Shown here piece by piece: positions 1-8,831 of a stretch of DNA of 37,077 nt. The stretch's first letter is position 1, and each line of letters starts with the position of its first letter. Source of the stretch: an uncultured Prevotellaceae bacterium (GTDB lineage Bacteria; Bacteroidota; Bacteroidia; Bacteroidales; Bacteroidaceae); the NCBI GenBank assembly GCA_900318685.1, contig ONLL01000034.1:1-37077 (forward strand), read 5' to 3'. Under the pieces are notes generated by a model that searched no databases, was not told the origin of the DNA, and worked only from the letters and a program-made list of their open reading frames with translations. The position numbers and the translations under genes are program-made.

Positions 1-6
1 GCACTT

Positions 7-38
7 CAAAGTTACAAAATTTCCGCGACATACGGAAA
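7..38 (-). promoter_or_regulatory. Bacteroidota-type promoter reading out of the left edge
   Basis: On the minus strand the -7 box TAACTTTG (plus 7-14) fits TAnnTTTG exactly, and TTTC lies 20 bp upstream (plus 35-38), one mismatch from the TTTG -33 box. It would drive a gene beyond the left edge. The upstream half overlaps an inverted repeat (ATTTCCG, 7-base loop, CGGAAAT at 19-39) that could be an operator or a weak terminator of the preceding operon. Confidence 0.55.
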
Positions 39-77
39 TCCCTGTGCTCTTTTTTGCGACCTTATCTCAACTAATTT

Positions 78-1049
78 TTAACTTGCGAAACTTGAATAAT
101 CAGTACTATTCATGCCAAGTTTGATCTGTGCATTCGTCATACCAATGCCCAAAAACACTCCTGTTTTCAATTTGCTTTTAGAAGGGAACACATATCCCAC
201 TTCCATTCCTAGAGAACTGGATGATGAGCTCTCCGTTAGCGGTGTACTCGCATCAATGCTGAAAGTGCTTCCAAGACCGAAGTCATAATGAAACTTGATG
301 CGCATAGGCCTGGCTTTGTAAATTATAGATACTTTGTTACACTGATCTTCTATCACAGGAGTTGCAGACACATCAGGATCTTTGTAGACGAAATTGCCTT
401 TCTCCACCGGCCCTTTAAGGAAAGACTGGTTATAGCGATTGAATTTCAATTTATTTCCCCTATAAAGCAACTGGTTATCGCGCGGATCTTTTTTCTCGAA
501 CACGACAAAGTCAGCAGGCAGTCCGCCTTTGCTGTCCGCTTGCCCTTTGATTTCCTTGATTTCACACGTACCTGTCTGAGGGGAGTATTCCATGCTTGCC
601 GACAGTCGGTAGTCTTTTGAATAAATCTCTTCACTAGAAAAATATATTCCGCAATTGTTGACATAAGACAATGACTTTTCAAATGACATGGTAACCATCC
701 ATCTGTCACCATCTTTGATGACACTTTCTGTTTTAATGTTCTTGACAGACGCTTTTTTGTTGCGCAACCCATTTGTAAGCAACTTGCAGTATTCATCCAC
801 TTTCAGCTGTTCTTTGGTCGAGAGCCCTGGAAGATCATTGAAAACCACGGCGTTTTCAGTAAACAAATCCACAAAAGCATAACGTATCTCATCGTCACCT
901 ATGGTAGCCATAGACTCATATTCCTCAATAGTCGTGATAGCCTGGTCAATACAACGACGCTGAGTAGTAATGTCACTTTTCTGTGCGAAAGCTTCAATTC
1001 CTATTATATAGGTTGTAACCAAGATTATGGTTTTAAATACTATTTTCAT
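78..1049 (-). CDS. Secreted protein of unknown function with a short barrel-like tail
   Basis: A 323-residue protein that I do not recognise. Residues 1-22 form a signal peptide ending in AFAQ, so it is exported to the periplasm or outer membrane. The middle is a mixed beta-rich region with no known motif. The last 75 residues alternate polar and hydrophobic residues with glycine and aromatics (GLGMEVGYVFP, KTGVFLGIGMT), as in the first strands of an outer-membrane barrel, then stop at SSFAS. A complete small barrel would need more strands, so the gene may be shortened at its 3' end. It starts with ATG six bases after the upstream T9SS gene and is the last gene of the phospho-signalling operon. 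An outer-membrane location is inferred. Confidence 0.75.
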   Translation of the reverse strand: MKIVFKTIILVTTYIIGIEAFAQKSDITTQRRCIDQAITTIEEYESMATIGDDEIRYAFVDLFTENAVVFNDLPGLSTKEQLKVDEYCKLLTNGLRNKKASVKNIKTESVIKDGDRWMVTMSFEKSLSYVNNCGIYFSSEEIYSKDYRLSASMEYSPQTGTCEIKEIKGQADSKGGLPADFVVFEKKDPRDNQLLYRGNKLKFNRYNQSFLKGPVEKGNFVYKDPDVSATPVIEDQCNKVSIIYKARPMRIKFHYDFGLGSTFSIDASTPLTESSSSSSLGMEVGYVFPSKSKLKTGVFLGIGMTNAQIKLGMNSTDYSSFAS

Positions 1050-1055
1050 GCTCTG

Positions 1056-4000
1056 CTATTTTACGACGATTTTCCTTATGCTCACATTGTCTCCCTGCAT
1101 ATAGCGTAGGACATAGACGCCTTGTTTCAGACCGTTTGTGTCAACTCGCCCGTCATTGTCTGTCTGGACTTTTTTAACAAATTTACCGTCAGACTGATAA
1201 ATATAGACTGTTGTTGGTTCTTCAGAGAGATATGGACCATCAACAGCAGACATTTGCCCCTCAGAACGAGTAACCCGGCTAAAGTCTGACTTATCAAAAG
1301 ACTCGTCAACCGAAGTCCCTTCCATAATATCTCTGCCCCCAAGCATGTAGCATTTTCCACTCGTAATACGAGCCCCGTCATCATAATCCCATACTGCACA
1401 CACCCAGTACTGCTTTTCTTGCCAATATTGGTTGTCATTTGCAAATTTGAAATACAATTCTGATGCAGGCTCACCTAAAGGAACGTCTACTCCTTGGTCA
1501 TTCGTGTAACCAAACCAGAACTTATATTTCCTATTAGCAAGTATTGTTCCACTCATCCAGTCCGTGTTGTCTACTATCATAGTCATGGACGCTCCGTTCC
1601 CTTTTCGTTTCAATTTTTGAGGTGTTTGTGGGCGATGATAAACAGTTAGCAAAATATTGTCATACCGTCTTGCTCCCCAAATGTTACCCAAGGGACCATA
1701 GTTAGTAACATCTACGACATAAGAAATGTCTTTCTTCTCCTGTTCACTGCTCGTAAATTCAATTGAAGGCCTAACAGTCATAGACTGCTCTTTAGAGAGC
1801 GTGCGAGAATCACCCGATTCATGCCAAGCATACCCCCAACCATTTCCAAAGCCACCGTGTGGGCGTTGAATGCTGAGATTGACAGAATTTCCTTCTCGAA
1901 CATGGCTTGCATGTTCAACATCATCATTATAGTCAATAGTAGGCCATATTCTCAGTTTAGTGGTTTTGTAGAGGCTGTCTCTTCTGCCATCTGTCCAACA
2001 AACACCTAAAACTTCAATATCTCTTTCTAGGTAGTCATCTCCTGTCAAATTTTTGTTGTACTGATAAATCCATTCAGGAAGCTCATTGAAACTGACAAAT
2101 TTAGAAACTACATTATTTTCAGGACTTACATCTCTCCAAAGAAAAGTCCATCTGTCGGGCAGTCCTCCTTCATAAGTTAATGACAACTTAACAGGGTTGT
2201 TTGCATAAATATCTATTGAATCTACTATTATTTCCGAAATGTTTGCAGCTTTTAAACCAACAATTGAAAGGCGATAAGAATTGTCAAACCAAATTGTCTC
2301 TTTACCACTAGGATGGATGAAGCGATTAGTAATAGTCATCTTGTAGGTGACAGGATCATCTTGTGCCTTAGTTTGTTGAGATGTCAATTCTTCATTTTCT
2401 GTTTCGTTATACACTTTTATTACCCATCCATTTTTGTTTCCTCCTTCATATTGTACTCCATACTGGAGACTGTCCTTAAAATTGTAGACATCACCTACAA
2501 AAAGGTATTTTTCACCCTGAGGAACTTTCTCGCTAATTACCTTTGGTTGTGCAAATTGGTGTATGGTTATCAAGTGAGTTTCACTCCATTCTTTATTTCC
2601 GCTATCATAAGTGTTTTTAGCCGTCACTTTATATTCTATGTCCTTCTCACCATCGTTTTCATCGTATGATAATGTCGGGGTCGTATTGTCAAGTTTGACA
2701 CCATCCTTTTGCCACTCATACGTCCAACTAGAGCGGTATCCACCAGATGAATGTAATGTCAGAGACGGTTTATGTGGATAGCAGATGGTGGTGTCTGTAG
2801 CTCCTTCAAGACTTATTTTGGGAGTGTCATATGTGTGAATAATGAAAGAAACAATTTCGCTATCCCATTCAATGCCATTAATAGTATTGATTGCTTTGAG
2901 AGTATGTTGCGCATCTCCAATAGTAGAAGACGTGAATACCGAGGTTTTATCTCCTTCAATTGAGTCCCAAATGAAAGTCCAGTCGCTAATATTCCCAAAA
3001 CCTCCATCAATGTCTGCGGTTATAGCCATTGGGTCATTTAGGATTACATGATAATCGTTTTTGTCCAAAGCCACATTTATCCTGTCTACACCTTGAAAGG
3101 TCAACATATTGGACGATATTTCCATCTCCTTAACAACCTCAGTGAGGGTTTCAAATTCATGATTTTCATTTATTCCTATTCTCCTAGTACGTGTGAGTTT
3201 TAAAGACGCTTTTCCGTAAATTCGATTATCGCCCTTCGCAAGTTTATACAATCCGGTATATTTAAAACCTGAAACAGCGATAAATGGCCCAGCCCAAGAA
3301 GAATTAGCGTCATATAAGTACATTGAACCTGACATTGTGTTTTTCAGATTCTCCTGATCATAATTAATAGATAGTTCAAAAACATATTCACCAGGTTCAA
3401 CATAGTTTTCACCGTTAATGTTTTTTTCCAACAACATGGATTTGTTGCTGTAAGTGAGATCTAATACCGGTACTTCGCATATATTTACCTCAAATGGGAT
3501 AACGACTTCTTCCCAGACAGCCGTTCCAATATAGTTAGTCGCCGTTAGTTCATAATTGATAACACCTACTTTATCTGCAGAGACAAGTCTCTTTTTGCCA
3601 CTTTCCCCATCTTTCCAAGTAAAAGCCCAATCAGAATCAGTTCCATATCCTCCAGTGACAAATGGTTCAAGCTCAACGTTGTCACCTTGTATGACGTAAT
3701 AGGCCTCACAAGCGGTAGCAGAAACAACGGGCTTGAGAACTTCAAGATAGATTGAGTTGCACGAGATAGTGTCAATGCTTATAGTATCACTCTCATTCTG
3801 GACATGATAGAATACCGCTTCGCCTGAAACGGTATATTTCCCTGCATCAGACATAGAATAGGGAAAAGATAGCTCCCACGATGTAGAATCCTCTTTCTGA
3901 ATATGTGCCTTCATGTCAGTAACTAACTCTTCTGGCTCGCTACCATCTTTCGTAACAGAAAGGACATACTTACCATTCTCGACATTTTTCGCAAATACAG

Positions 4001-4223
4001 TATCACATGCAATAGAGAAGGTAAAAGTAACAGGGGTCTTCTCATTAATATAGATGCACCCTCCTGAAATTAAATTCTTTTGTTCTCCAAACTGGGGAAT
4101 CAAATTTATATTAACTGGAGTTACATTATCTTCTTGGGCGCAAACTGAAATACTTCCAAACAGTGATAATGCGCAGAAAGAAATAAATATGAGGTATCGT
4201 TTCATATATAAAACATGTTTCAT
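1056..4223 (-). CDS. T9SS-exported protein with repeated Ig-like modules
   Basis: About 1055 residues. The chosen ATG (4221-4223) overlaps the kinase stop codon as TAATG, suggesting coupled translation; a second ATG at 4203-4205 (MKRYLIF) would also give a clean signal peptide ending in VCAQ. The body contains at least six diverged copies of a module with the signature GG(Y/F)G..W.(F/Y).W, for example GGYGTDSDWAFTW, GGFGNISDWTFIW, GGLPDRWTFLW and GGFGNGWGYAW, as in PKD/Ig-like beta-sandwiches. The last 60 residues (VYIYQSDGKFVKKVQ to SIRKIVVK) are a classic type A sorting domain, so the protein should cross the outer membrane through T9SS and be anchored or released at the surface. No catalytic domain is visible. 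It lies between a kinase gene and a small secreted-protein gene. The ligand is unknown. Confidence 0.85.
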   Translation of the reverse strand: MKHVLYMKRYLIFISFCALSLFGSISVCAQEDNVTPVNINLIPQFGEQKNLISGGCIYINEKTPVTFTFSIACDTVFAKNVENGKYVLSVTKDGSEPEELVTDMKAHIQKEDSTSWELSFPYSMSDAGKYTVSGEAVFYHVQNESDTISIDTISCNSIYLEVLKPVVSATACEAYYVIQGDNVELEPFVTGGYGTDSDWAFTWKDGESGKKRLVSADKVGVINYELTATNYIGTAVWEEVVIPFEVNICEVPVLDLTYSNKSMLLEKNINGENYVEPGEYVFELSINYDQENLKNTMSGSMYLYDANSSWAGPFIAVSGFKYTGLYKLAKGDNRIYGKASLKLTRTRRIGINENHEFETLTEVVKEMEISSNMLTFQGVDRINVALDKNDYHVILNDPMAITADIDGGFGNISDWTFIWDSIEGDKTSVFTSSTIGDAQHTLKAINTINGIEWDSEIVSFIIHTYDTPKISLEGATDTTICYPHKPSLTLHSSGGYRSSWTYEWQKDGVKLDNTTPTLSYDENDGEKDIEYKVTAKNTYDSGNKEWSETHLITIHQFAQPKVISEKVPQGEKYLFVGDVYNFKDSLQYGVQYEGGNKNGWVIKVYNETENEELTSQQTKAQDDPVTYKMTITNRFIHPSGKETIWFDNSYRLSIVGLKAANISEIIVDSIDIYANNPVKLSLTYEGGLPDRWTFLWRDVSPENNVVSKFVSFNELPEWIYQYNKNLTGDDYLERDIEVLGVCWTDGRRDSLYKTTKLRIWPTIDYNDDVEHASHVREGNSVNLSIQRPHGGFGNGWGYAWHESGDSRTLSKEQSMTVRPSIEFTSSEQEKKDISYVVDVTNYGPLGNIWGARRYDNILLTVYHRPQTPQKLKRKGNGASMTMIVDNTDWMSGTILANRKYKFWFGYTNDQGVDVPLGEPASELYFKFANDNQYWQEKQYWVCAVWDYDDGARITSGKCYMLGGRDIMEGTSVDESFDKSDFSRVTRSEGQMSAVDGPYLSEEPTTVYIYQSDGKFVKKVQTDNDGRVDTNGLKQGVYVLRYMQGDNVSIRKIVVK

Positions 4224-5266
4224 TATATAATATGATTGACTAAGAAGCCCAGTCCAACACCTGCTATAGCTAGGGAACCATAGGTGGCTATTGTAACCCA
4301 ATCAAAACTGGAAGAGTTATTGGATTTACCTGAAGATAGCTTATCAAGAGCTGTCCGGAACTCAAAAGCCGATTGGAACCTTTTGGATTGGTTTTTTTCT
4401 GTCGCTTGTTTAATAATACTCCGCAAAGCTGGATTTGCAACGTTTTCAAGAGGCATCGGCTTTTGTAATTGCATTTCCATTACATCTTTCATTGAGCCTT
4501 CGAAAGGGAGATGGCCACAAAGCAATTGATATAGCAGAATGCCGACTGCATATATATCCGTAGTTCTGTCTTGGTGAGCCAAATCACTCCTCACTAACTC
4601 GGGTGCAGCATATTGCATCTTTCCTACCAACCGTTCCTTTTGGCATGGATCATTCTTTATATCATCTTCGCTTGTCAATGCATCAATTGGTTTGGCAATT
4701 CCAAAATCTATCAATTTAATGTGCTTATCGGAAGTCAGCATAATGTTTGAGGGATCTATGTCGCGATGTATGTACCCTTTGTCATGTAAGGCCATTAGTG
4801 CAGAAAGAACACTCTTGACGATAGTGATAGCGAATTTCTCCCGGGAAATGTTGTACATCTGATACATTTCTTGAACGAAAAGAATAGGCCTGCCCTCAAA
4901 ATCTGTGTTTTTACCTTGAAGCACATCGGATAAACACACCCCATGAAGTAATTCACTTACGACATGATAATGACTTGCGGTACCCCCGTTGCTAGTAAAG
5001 TTGTGTGTTTCAATAAAGCCCAGCATCTGTATAAGGTTATCACTGCGTAATTGTATAGACGCTTCACGACGAGCCCTATCAACAGCATGCTCTGGTAAAT
5101 CTTCAAACATGAATTTAATGGCAACAGGTTTCTTCTCATTGGTACTCTTGTTTACACATACCCCCCTATACACCCGGCCCATACCGCCAATTCCTATCGG
5201 CTTCTCGGTAGTGTCTATTTCATAATAGATTCCTTCTATTTGTTCTTGTGCCCCCTGTAATATCAT
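4223..5266 (-). CDS. Membrane-anchored Ser/Thr protein kinase (Hanks type), second kinase
   Basis: A 347-residue kinase. The glycine-rich loop is GIGGMGRVYRG (25-35), the ATP lysine is K51 in VAIKF, the catalytic loop is HRDIDPSNIM (167-176), the metal-binding motif is DFG (187-189) and the APE motif starts near residue 221. The lysine that normally follows HRD by two residues (HRDxKxxN) is aspartate here (D171). A single hydrophobic segment at 322-344 ends the protein, so it is tail-anchored with the kinase domain in the cytoplasm and almost no periplasmic part. It has none of the PASTA or other sensor domains common in such kinases. It lies 24 bases after the secreted unknown gene and overlaps the start of the T9SS gene. 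It probably acts with the PP2C and FHA proteins of the same operon. Confidence 0.93.
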   Translation of the reverse strand: MILQGAQEQIEGIYYEIDTTEKPIGIGGMGRVYRGVCVNKSTNEKKPVAIKFMFEDLPEHAVDRARREASIQLRSDNLIQMLGFIETHNFTSNGGTASHYHVVSELLHGVCLSDVLQGKNTDFEGRPILFVQEMYQMYNISREKFAITIVKSVLSALMALHDKGYIHRDIDPSNIMLTSDKHIKLIDFGIAKPIDALTSEDDIKNDPCQKERLVGKMQYAAPELVRSDLAHQDRTTDIYAVGILLYQLLCGHLPFEGSMKDVMEMQLQKPMPLENVANPALRSIIKQATEKNQSKRFQSAFEFRTALDKLSSGKSNNSSSFDWVTIATYGSLAIAGVGLGFLVNHII

Positions 5267-5290
5267 AATAGTAAATTATTTAGAACAGAA

Positions 5291-6592
5291 TTACTTGACT
5301 TCACAAAAATAGTTCATTTTGGTTTTTGGCACATAAAGGGCATAACACCCTCGACTTACCCGATACACTTTACGTAGCGTTCCATTGCTACTTACAAATT
5401 CGGATTTCACAACAATGGGATTATCCACTACATCTTTTGCGGCATAGGCATAGACTTCTTTTTTCTTGCCGATATCTGTTACAGGAAACAAAATTGCCGA
5501 CTTGTTACTATCATTATCTGCCATTTCTATTGTCAAGTCAAAATACCCATTCTCGCTATTTAACTCAACCATGTTCTCGAGATCCTTACCCTTAAAAACA
5601 TACAAATCACTTTTGGCTTCAGGGCGTTTGATTGGAGAAGCTTTTATTCTGTTAAAATATACTTCTTCCTTATCAATAATAATGTCATGTAGAGGTGTGT
5701 AATCCTTATTCAATACACTATTAATGACACTGACCTGCTTCAGTTCAAATCTTTTTTCAAGATTATTGTCAATCGCCATTATAATATAGGGGTCAGGAGA
5801 TCCACTCTTCTGATAAACAATGAGCCCACGAGTTCCATTGATCTCGTCAAGATAAGGAGACTGTCTTAAAACAGATTCTTTGGGATTCAGCGCTACTCTT
5901 TTTATGGCTTCTATATCTTTGTTAAGTATGTTTTGTGTCATCCCATTATCAGTTTTAATTCGGATATAATCACCCAAAACTTTTTCTATTATCAGTCCTT
6001 TACAAACATCTCCAGACTTCATCTCAACAATATCCACTATTCCGTTAATGGCTGTTTTATCTCTTTCTTCATAGCTTATAGAGCTAATATCAGATACATT
6101 AATTTGGAGTTCCGTTGAAATAAGACTGACAAAACGAAGATATGCTCCATCTTCAAGGATACAAACTTGCTGAGATTTGTTGCCGAATAAGGAAGAAAGG
6201 TATTTCAATTTCACGGAATCTTTTTGCCAAACTTCTCTATTATTTAAGCGTATAGCGTCGCTATCAATCAGCCTAATGGTAGACAAGACCACTTTTTCTT
6301 TGAATTCAGTTGATTTACTCAAATGGTTCCTTTCTTCAGCCCATTCTTTCCAATTTGAATTCAAAGAACTTATTTTAACCGTGTCAATGTCATATTTCTC
6401 TATACAGGAGGTGCTGAACATAGTAGAAACGCGTTCAACGGCAAAGGTCACATTTTTACCAAGAGTCTGACTTATGATATGGCCTTCAAGGGCTATACCA
6501 CACTTCAGATTCAGTGTTTCCTGACATGTGGCTACGGCATGGGATGTACTACAAAAGGCCATAATGGCCACTATCAACAGAGCTTTTCTCAT
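5291..6592 (-). CDS. Secreted protein of unknown function in the phospho-signalling operon
   Basis: About 433 residues, family not recognised. I place the start at the ATG at 6590-6592 (MRKALLIVAIMAF), because the longer frame begins with TTG. The first 20-odd residues are a signal peptide (AFCSTSHAVATCQ). The middle has two short beta-rich stretches with the look of small SH3-like or Sm-like barrels: 'INGIVDIVEMKSGDVCKG' and 'GDYIRIKTDNGMTQNI'. No enzyme motif is seen. It lies 12 bases after the double-FHA protease gene and 24 bases before the second kinase gene, so it is co-transcribed with them. It could be a periplasmic partner or substrate of the protease, but that is only inferred from position. 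Confidence 0.8.
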   Translation of the reverse strand: MRKALLIVAIMAFCSTSHAVATCQETLNLKCGIALEGHIISQTLGKNVTFAVERVSTMFSTSCIEKYDIDTVKISSLNSNWKEWAEERNHLSKSTEFKEKVVLSTIRLIDSDAIRLNNREVWQKDSVKLKYLSSLFGNKSQQVCILEDGAYLRFVSLISTELQINVSDISSISYEERDKTAINGIVDIVEMKSGDVCKGLIIEKVLGDYIRIKTDNGMTQNILNKDIEAIKRVALNPKESVLRQSPYLDEINGTRGLIVYQKSGSPDPYIIMAIDNNLEKRFELKQVSVINSVLNKDYTPLHDIIIDKEEVYFNRIKASPIKRPEAKSDLYVFKGKDLENMVELNSENGYFDLTIEMADNDSNKSAILFPVTDIGKKKEVYAYAAKDVVDNPIVVKSEFVSSNGTLRKVYRVSRGCYALYVPKTKMNYFCEVK

Positions 6593-6604
6593 AGCTGTCA
6601 ATAT

Positions 6605-8152
6605 TTACTGATTTACTTCTTCTTCATACATCTGTTTCAAATACTTAGCATGTATGGCTTTAGTTGCTCCTCCGGCGACAGAGTATCCCCCGTAAAGAAT
6701 TCCAACTAGTTCTCCTTTCTTGTTGTATACTGGAGATCCACTATTTCCCGCCACCGAATTTGACTGGAACTCAAAACTATATCTGCTTGGTTCCTTACTG
6801 CATTTTGTATCTCTTATACTTGGCTCAAGTGATTTCGTGTTATCATCAAGCCCCCAGATGATGCCAGCAGGATATCCAATGGTGTAGAGAGGGTCTTGCA
6901 AAGGTTTGATCTTATCAGTAAAGCAAGTCAGAGGATTGAAAATGTATTTTACTGTTTCGGGTGTCTTCTTGTCATTCAGTTGGAGAATGGCTAGATCAAT
7001 TTCCTTATTGTCAGATGTTCTCAACACGTTGCAGCGTTGGAATTCATCAGTATTTGTATAATATCTGCCTGCATATCCCACTGTTATATGGTCGATTTTG
7101 CCTGTTATCTTATACTTGGACTTTCTCAATTGAGTAATCAAATTGACCATTTGATTGAGTGCTTTTTCAGTTGCCCCATATTTGTTAATTGCATACTTGA
7201 AAATAACTGGCCCGAAGATGGAGTTACTGGCGAAATTGTCAAGTTGTTCAATATTCTGAATATTGGTCACAGGTAAATTGTTTTCAATGTGTGTACGGAT
7301 TTTCTCCAAATCGTCTGCGGATAGTTCTTCCCAAGGAGTGGCAGCGTGACGGTTAGTAGCCAATCGTCCTTCTTTGTCGAGGAAGAATGCTGTGGCCTGA
7401 GATATCATTGCCATGTCATCAAAGGGAACTTCGCCGTTCCAAACATCTTTAGGTAGAGGGTTGTCTTCAAAACTCACTATGGGGTGGAAAACTGTTCGCA
7501 GATAGACGACTGCAGTTCTTGCCTCTTGTGGTGTAGGACCTACTGGCTTGAGAAGGATCCATACTGCAAAGAAAATGGCGGCAACAGCCGCAAGTGCTGA
7601 GGCAGCGATTGCCACTTTTTTGTAAATGGTAGAGGGGAAGAATTGCTGTAATTGAGATGTGATATCTTCAGTACTACAAATAACATTGTCTCCTTTCTTT
7701 ATGCGTACATCTTTGTTTTTTTCTATTTTGACGCCGTTCACTTTAGTACCATTGGTGCTGTCGTTGTCATGAATATACACTTTTCCATTTTTCCCTATAC
7801 GCACAGAAGCATGATAGCTACTTACACTTTGATTGTTAAGTATAATATCATTTCGATAATTGCTACCGATATTATAGACAGCTTTGTAATTGGAAAGGCT
7901 TTCGTTCATAGGTATACGCCCCCAAACGAGTTGTACGTTTGCAAAAGTCACACGATCTCCCCTTTGAATGAGTATCTGCTTTAATGGATCAATTCGCTCA
8001 CCATTTACAAATGTACCGTTAAGACTGTTTTTGTCCTCAATATACAACTGTCCATCATCCAAAATTGTAATCTCTGCGTGAAGACTACTTACATGTTTGT
8101 CATTTAACACAAGCTGGCATGCCTGCGAGCTTCCAATTTTAATAAGTTTCAT
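6605..8152 (-). CDS. Double FHA domain, membrane helix, trypsin-like serine protease fusion
   Basis: About 515 residues from ATG 8150-8152 (MKLIKIGSS); the open frame extends further upstream but only into the previous gene. FHA domain 1 spans about 1-75 (SSLH, SLNGTFVNG), FHA domain 2 about 90-160 (SSYH, STNGTKVNG), a membrane helix 179-201, and a chymotrypsin/HtrA-like protease domain about 210-515. The visible triad is H269 (TNRH), D387 (IDLAIL) and S471 (GNSGSP). Topology places the FHA domains in the cytoplasm and the protease in the periplasm. Both FHA domains have GS where the usual phosphothreonine-binding arginine (GR) should be. The gene sits between the single-FHA membrane protein and the secreted unknown. 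It is a plausible output of the kinase/phosphatase pair. Confidence 0.92.
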   Translation of the reverse strand: MKLIKIGSSQACQLVLNDKHVSSLHAEITILDDGQLYIEDKNSLNGTFVNGERIDPLKQILIQRGDRVTFANVQLVWGRIPMNESLSNYKAVYNIGSNYRNDIILNNQSVSSYHASVRIGKNGKVYIHDNDSTNGTKVNGVKIEKNKDVRIKKGDNVICSTEDITSQLQQFFPSTIYKKVAIAASALAAVAAIFFAVWILLKPVGPTPQEARTAVVYLRTVFHPIVSFEDNPLPKDVWNGEVPFDDMAMISQATAFFLDKEGRLATNRHAATPWEELSADDLEKIRTHIENNLPVTNIQNIEQLDNFASNSIFGPVIFKYAINKYGATEKALNQMVNLITQLRKSKYKITGKIDHITVGYAGRYYTNTDEFQRCNVLRTSDNKEIDLAILQLNDKKTPETVKYIFNPLTCFTDKIKPLQDPLYTIGYPAGIIWGLDDNTKSLEPSIRDTKCSKEPSRYSFEFQSNSVAGNSGSPVYNKKGELVGILYGGYSVAGGATKAIHAKYLKQMYEEEVNQ

Positions 8153-8174
8153 AGCTTTATAGTTTTTTTTGTTT

Positions 8175-8828
8175 TTATAAAATGTCATAATTATGGGATT
8201 CTTCCTCCTGAGGATTCTCATTGGTATGAGAATTTGATTCTTTATGCTTTGTTACGGTTTCTTTTTTGTTTTTATCCACGTCCTTCTTGCGGTTTTTATG
8301 CTTACCTACGCCATTAGGGAATAGCTCTTTTAAGGTTTTCTCCTTTTCCAATTCTTTGGGAGTTTCTGTCGCTTGTTCTGTTTTTGCATCAGGAGGATTG
8401 ATTTCATAGACGGAATCCGTCTGAATATCACCACTGACAGTTTGCTGGGGGGCTTCGGAACTCCCGTAGTAGTCGTCGTTTCCCGCAGTGTCCGGTAATG
8501 CCTTGACTACTAATATTAATGCCAAAGCTATTAAGGCAATGATGCCTGCAATAAAAAGTCCAATTCTGAGATACCTCGATGGATCTTTTATTTTTGACCA
8601 ATTCAACTGGGTTGCTTCTGCTAAATTTACCACATCTTTTCGAGAAACAGGAAAAGGAACACCCGAACGAAGTTTTACACCATTGACCCAGGTTCCATTC
8701 TTCCCTAAATCAACAATCTCCATCTTGCCAAAGAAGTGAACCTTTAGCAAAGCGTGCCTACGAGAGATTCTATAATCATCAACGACAACATCACAGTCGT
8801 TTCCGCGTCCTATTGTTAATGTTTTCAT
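8175..8828 (-). CDS. FHA domain protein with membrane helix and charged periplasmic tail
   Basis: A 217-residue protein. An N-terminal FHA domain (1-75) keeps the key residues: R8 in IGRGND, S22 and H25 in SRRH, and N44/N49 in KNGTWVNG. It should therefore bind a phosphothreonine peptide in the cytoplasm. A membrane helix follows at 87-110. The rest, about 105 residues, is low-complexity and charged, first Pro/Glu/Thr-rich and then Lys-rich (KHKNRKKDVDKNKKE), and should face the periplasm, possibly touching peptidoglycan or another protein. The ATG lies three bases after the PP2C stop codon, so the two are almost certainly co-translated. No enzyme activity is expected. Confidence 0.9.
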   Translation of the reverse strand: MKTLTIGRGNDCDVVVDDYRISRRHALLKVHFFGKMEIVDLGKNGTWVNGVKLRSGVPFPVSRKDVVNLAEATQLNWSKIKDPSRYLRIGLFIAGIIALIALALILVVKALPDTAGNDDYYGSSEAPQQTVSGDIQTDSVYEINPPDAKTEQATETPKELEKEKTLKELFPNGVGKHKNRKKDVDKNKKETVTKHKESNSHTNENPQEEESHNYDIL

Positions 8829-8831
8829 ATT

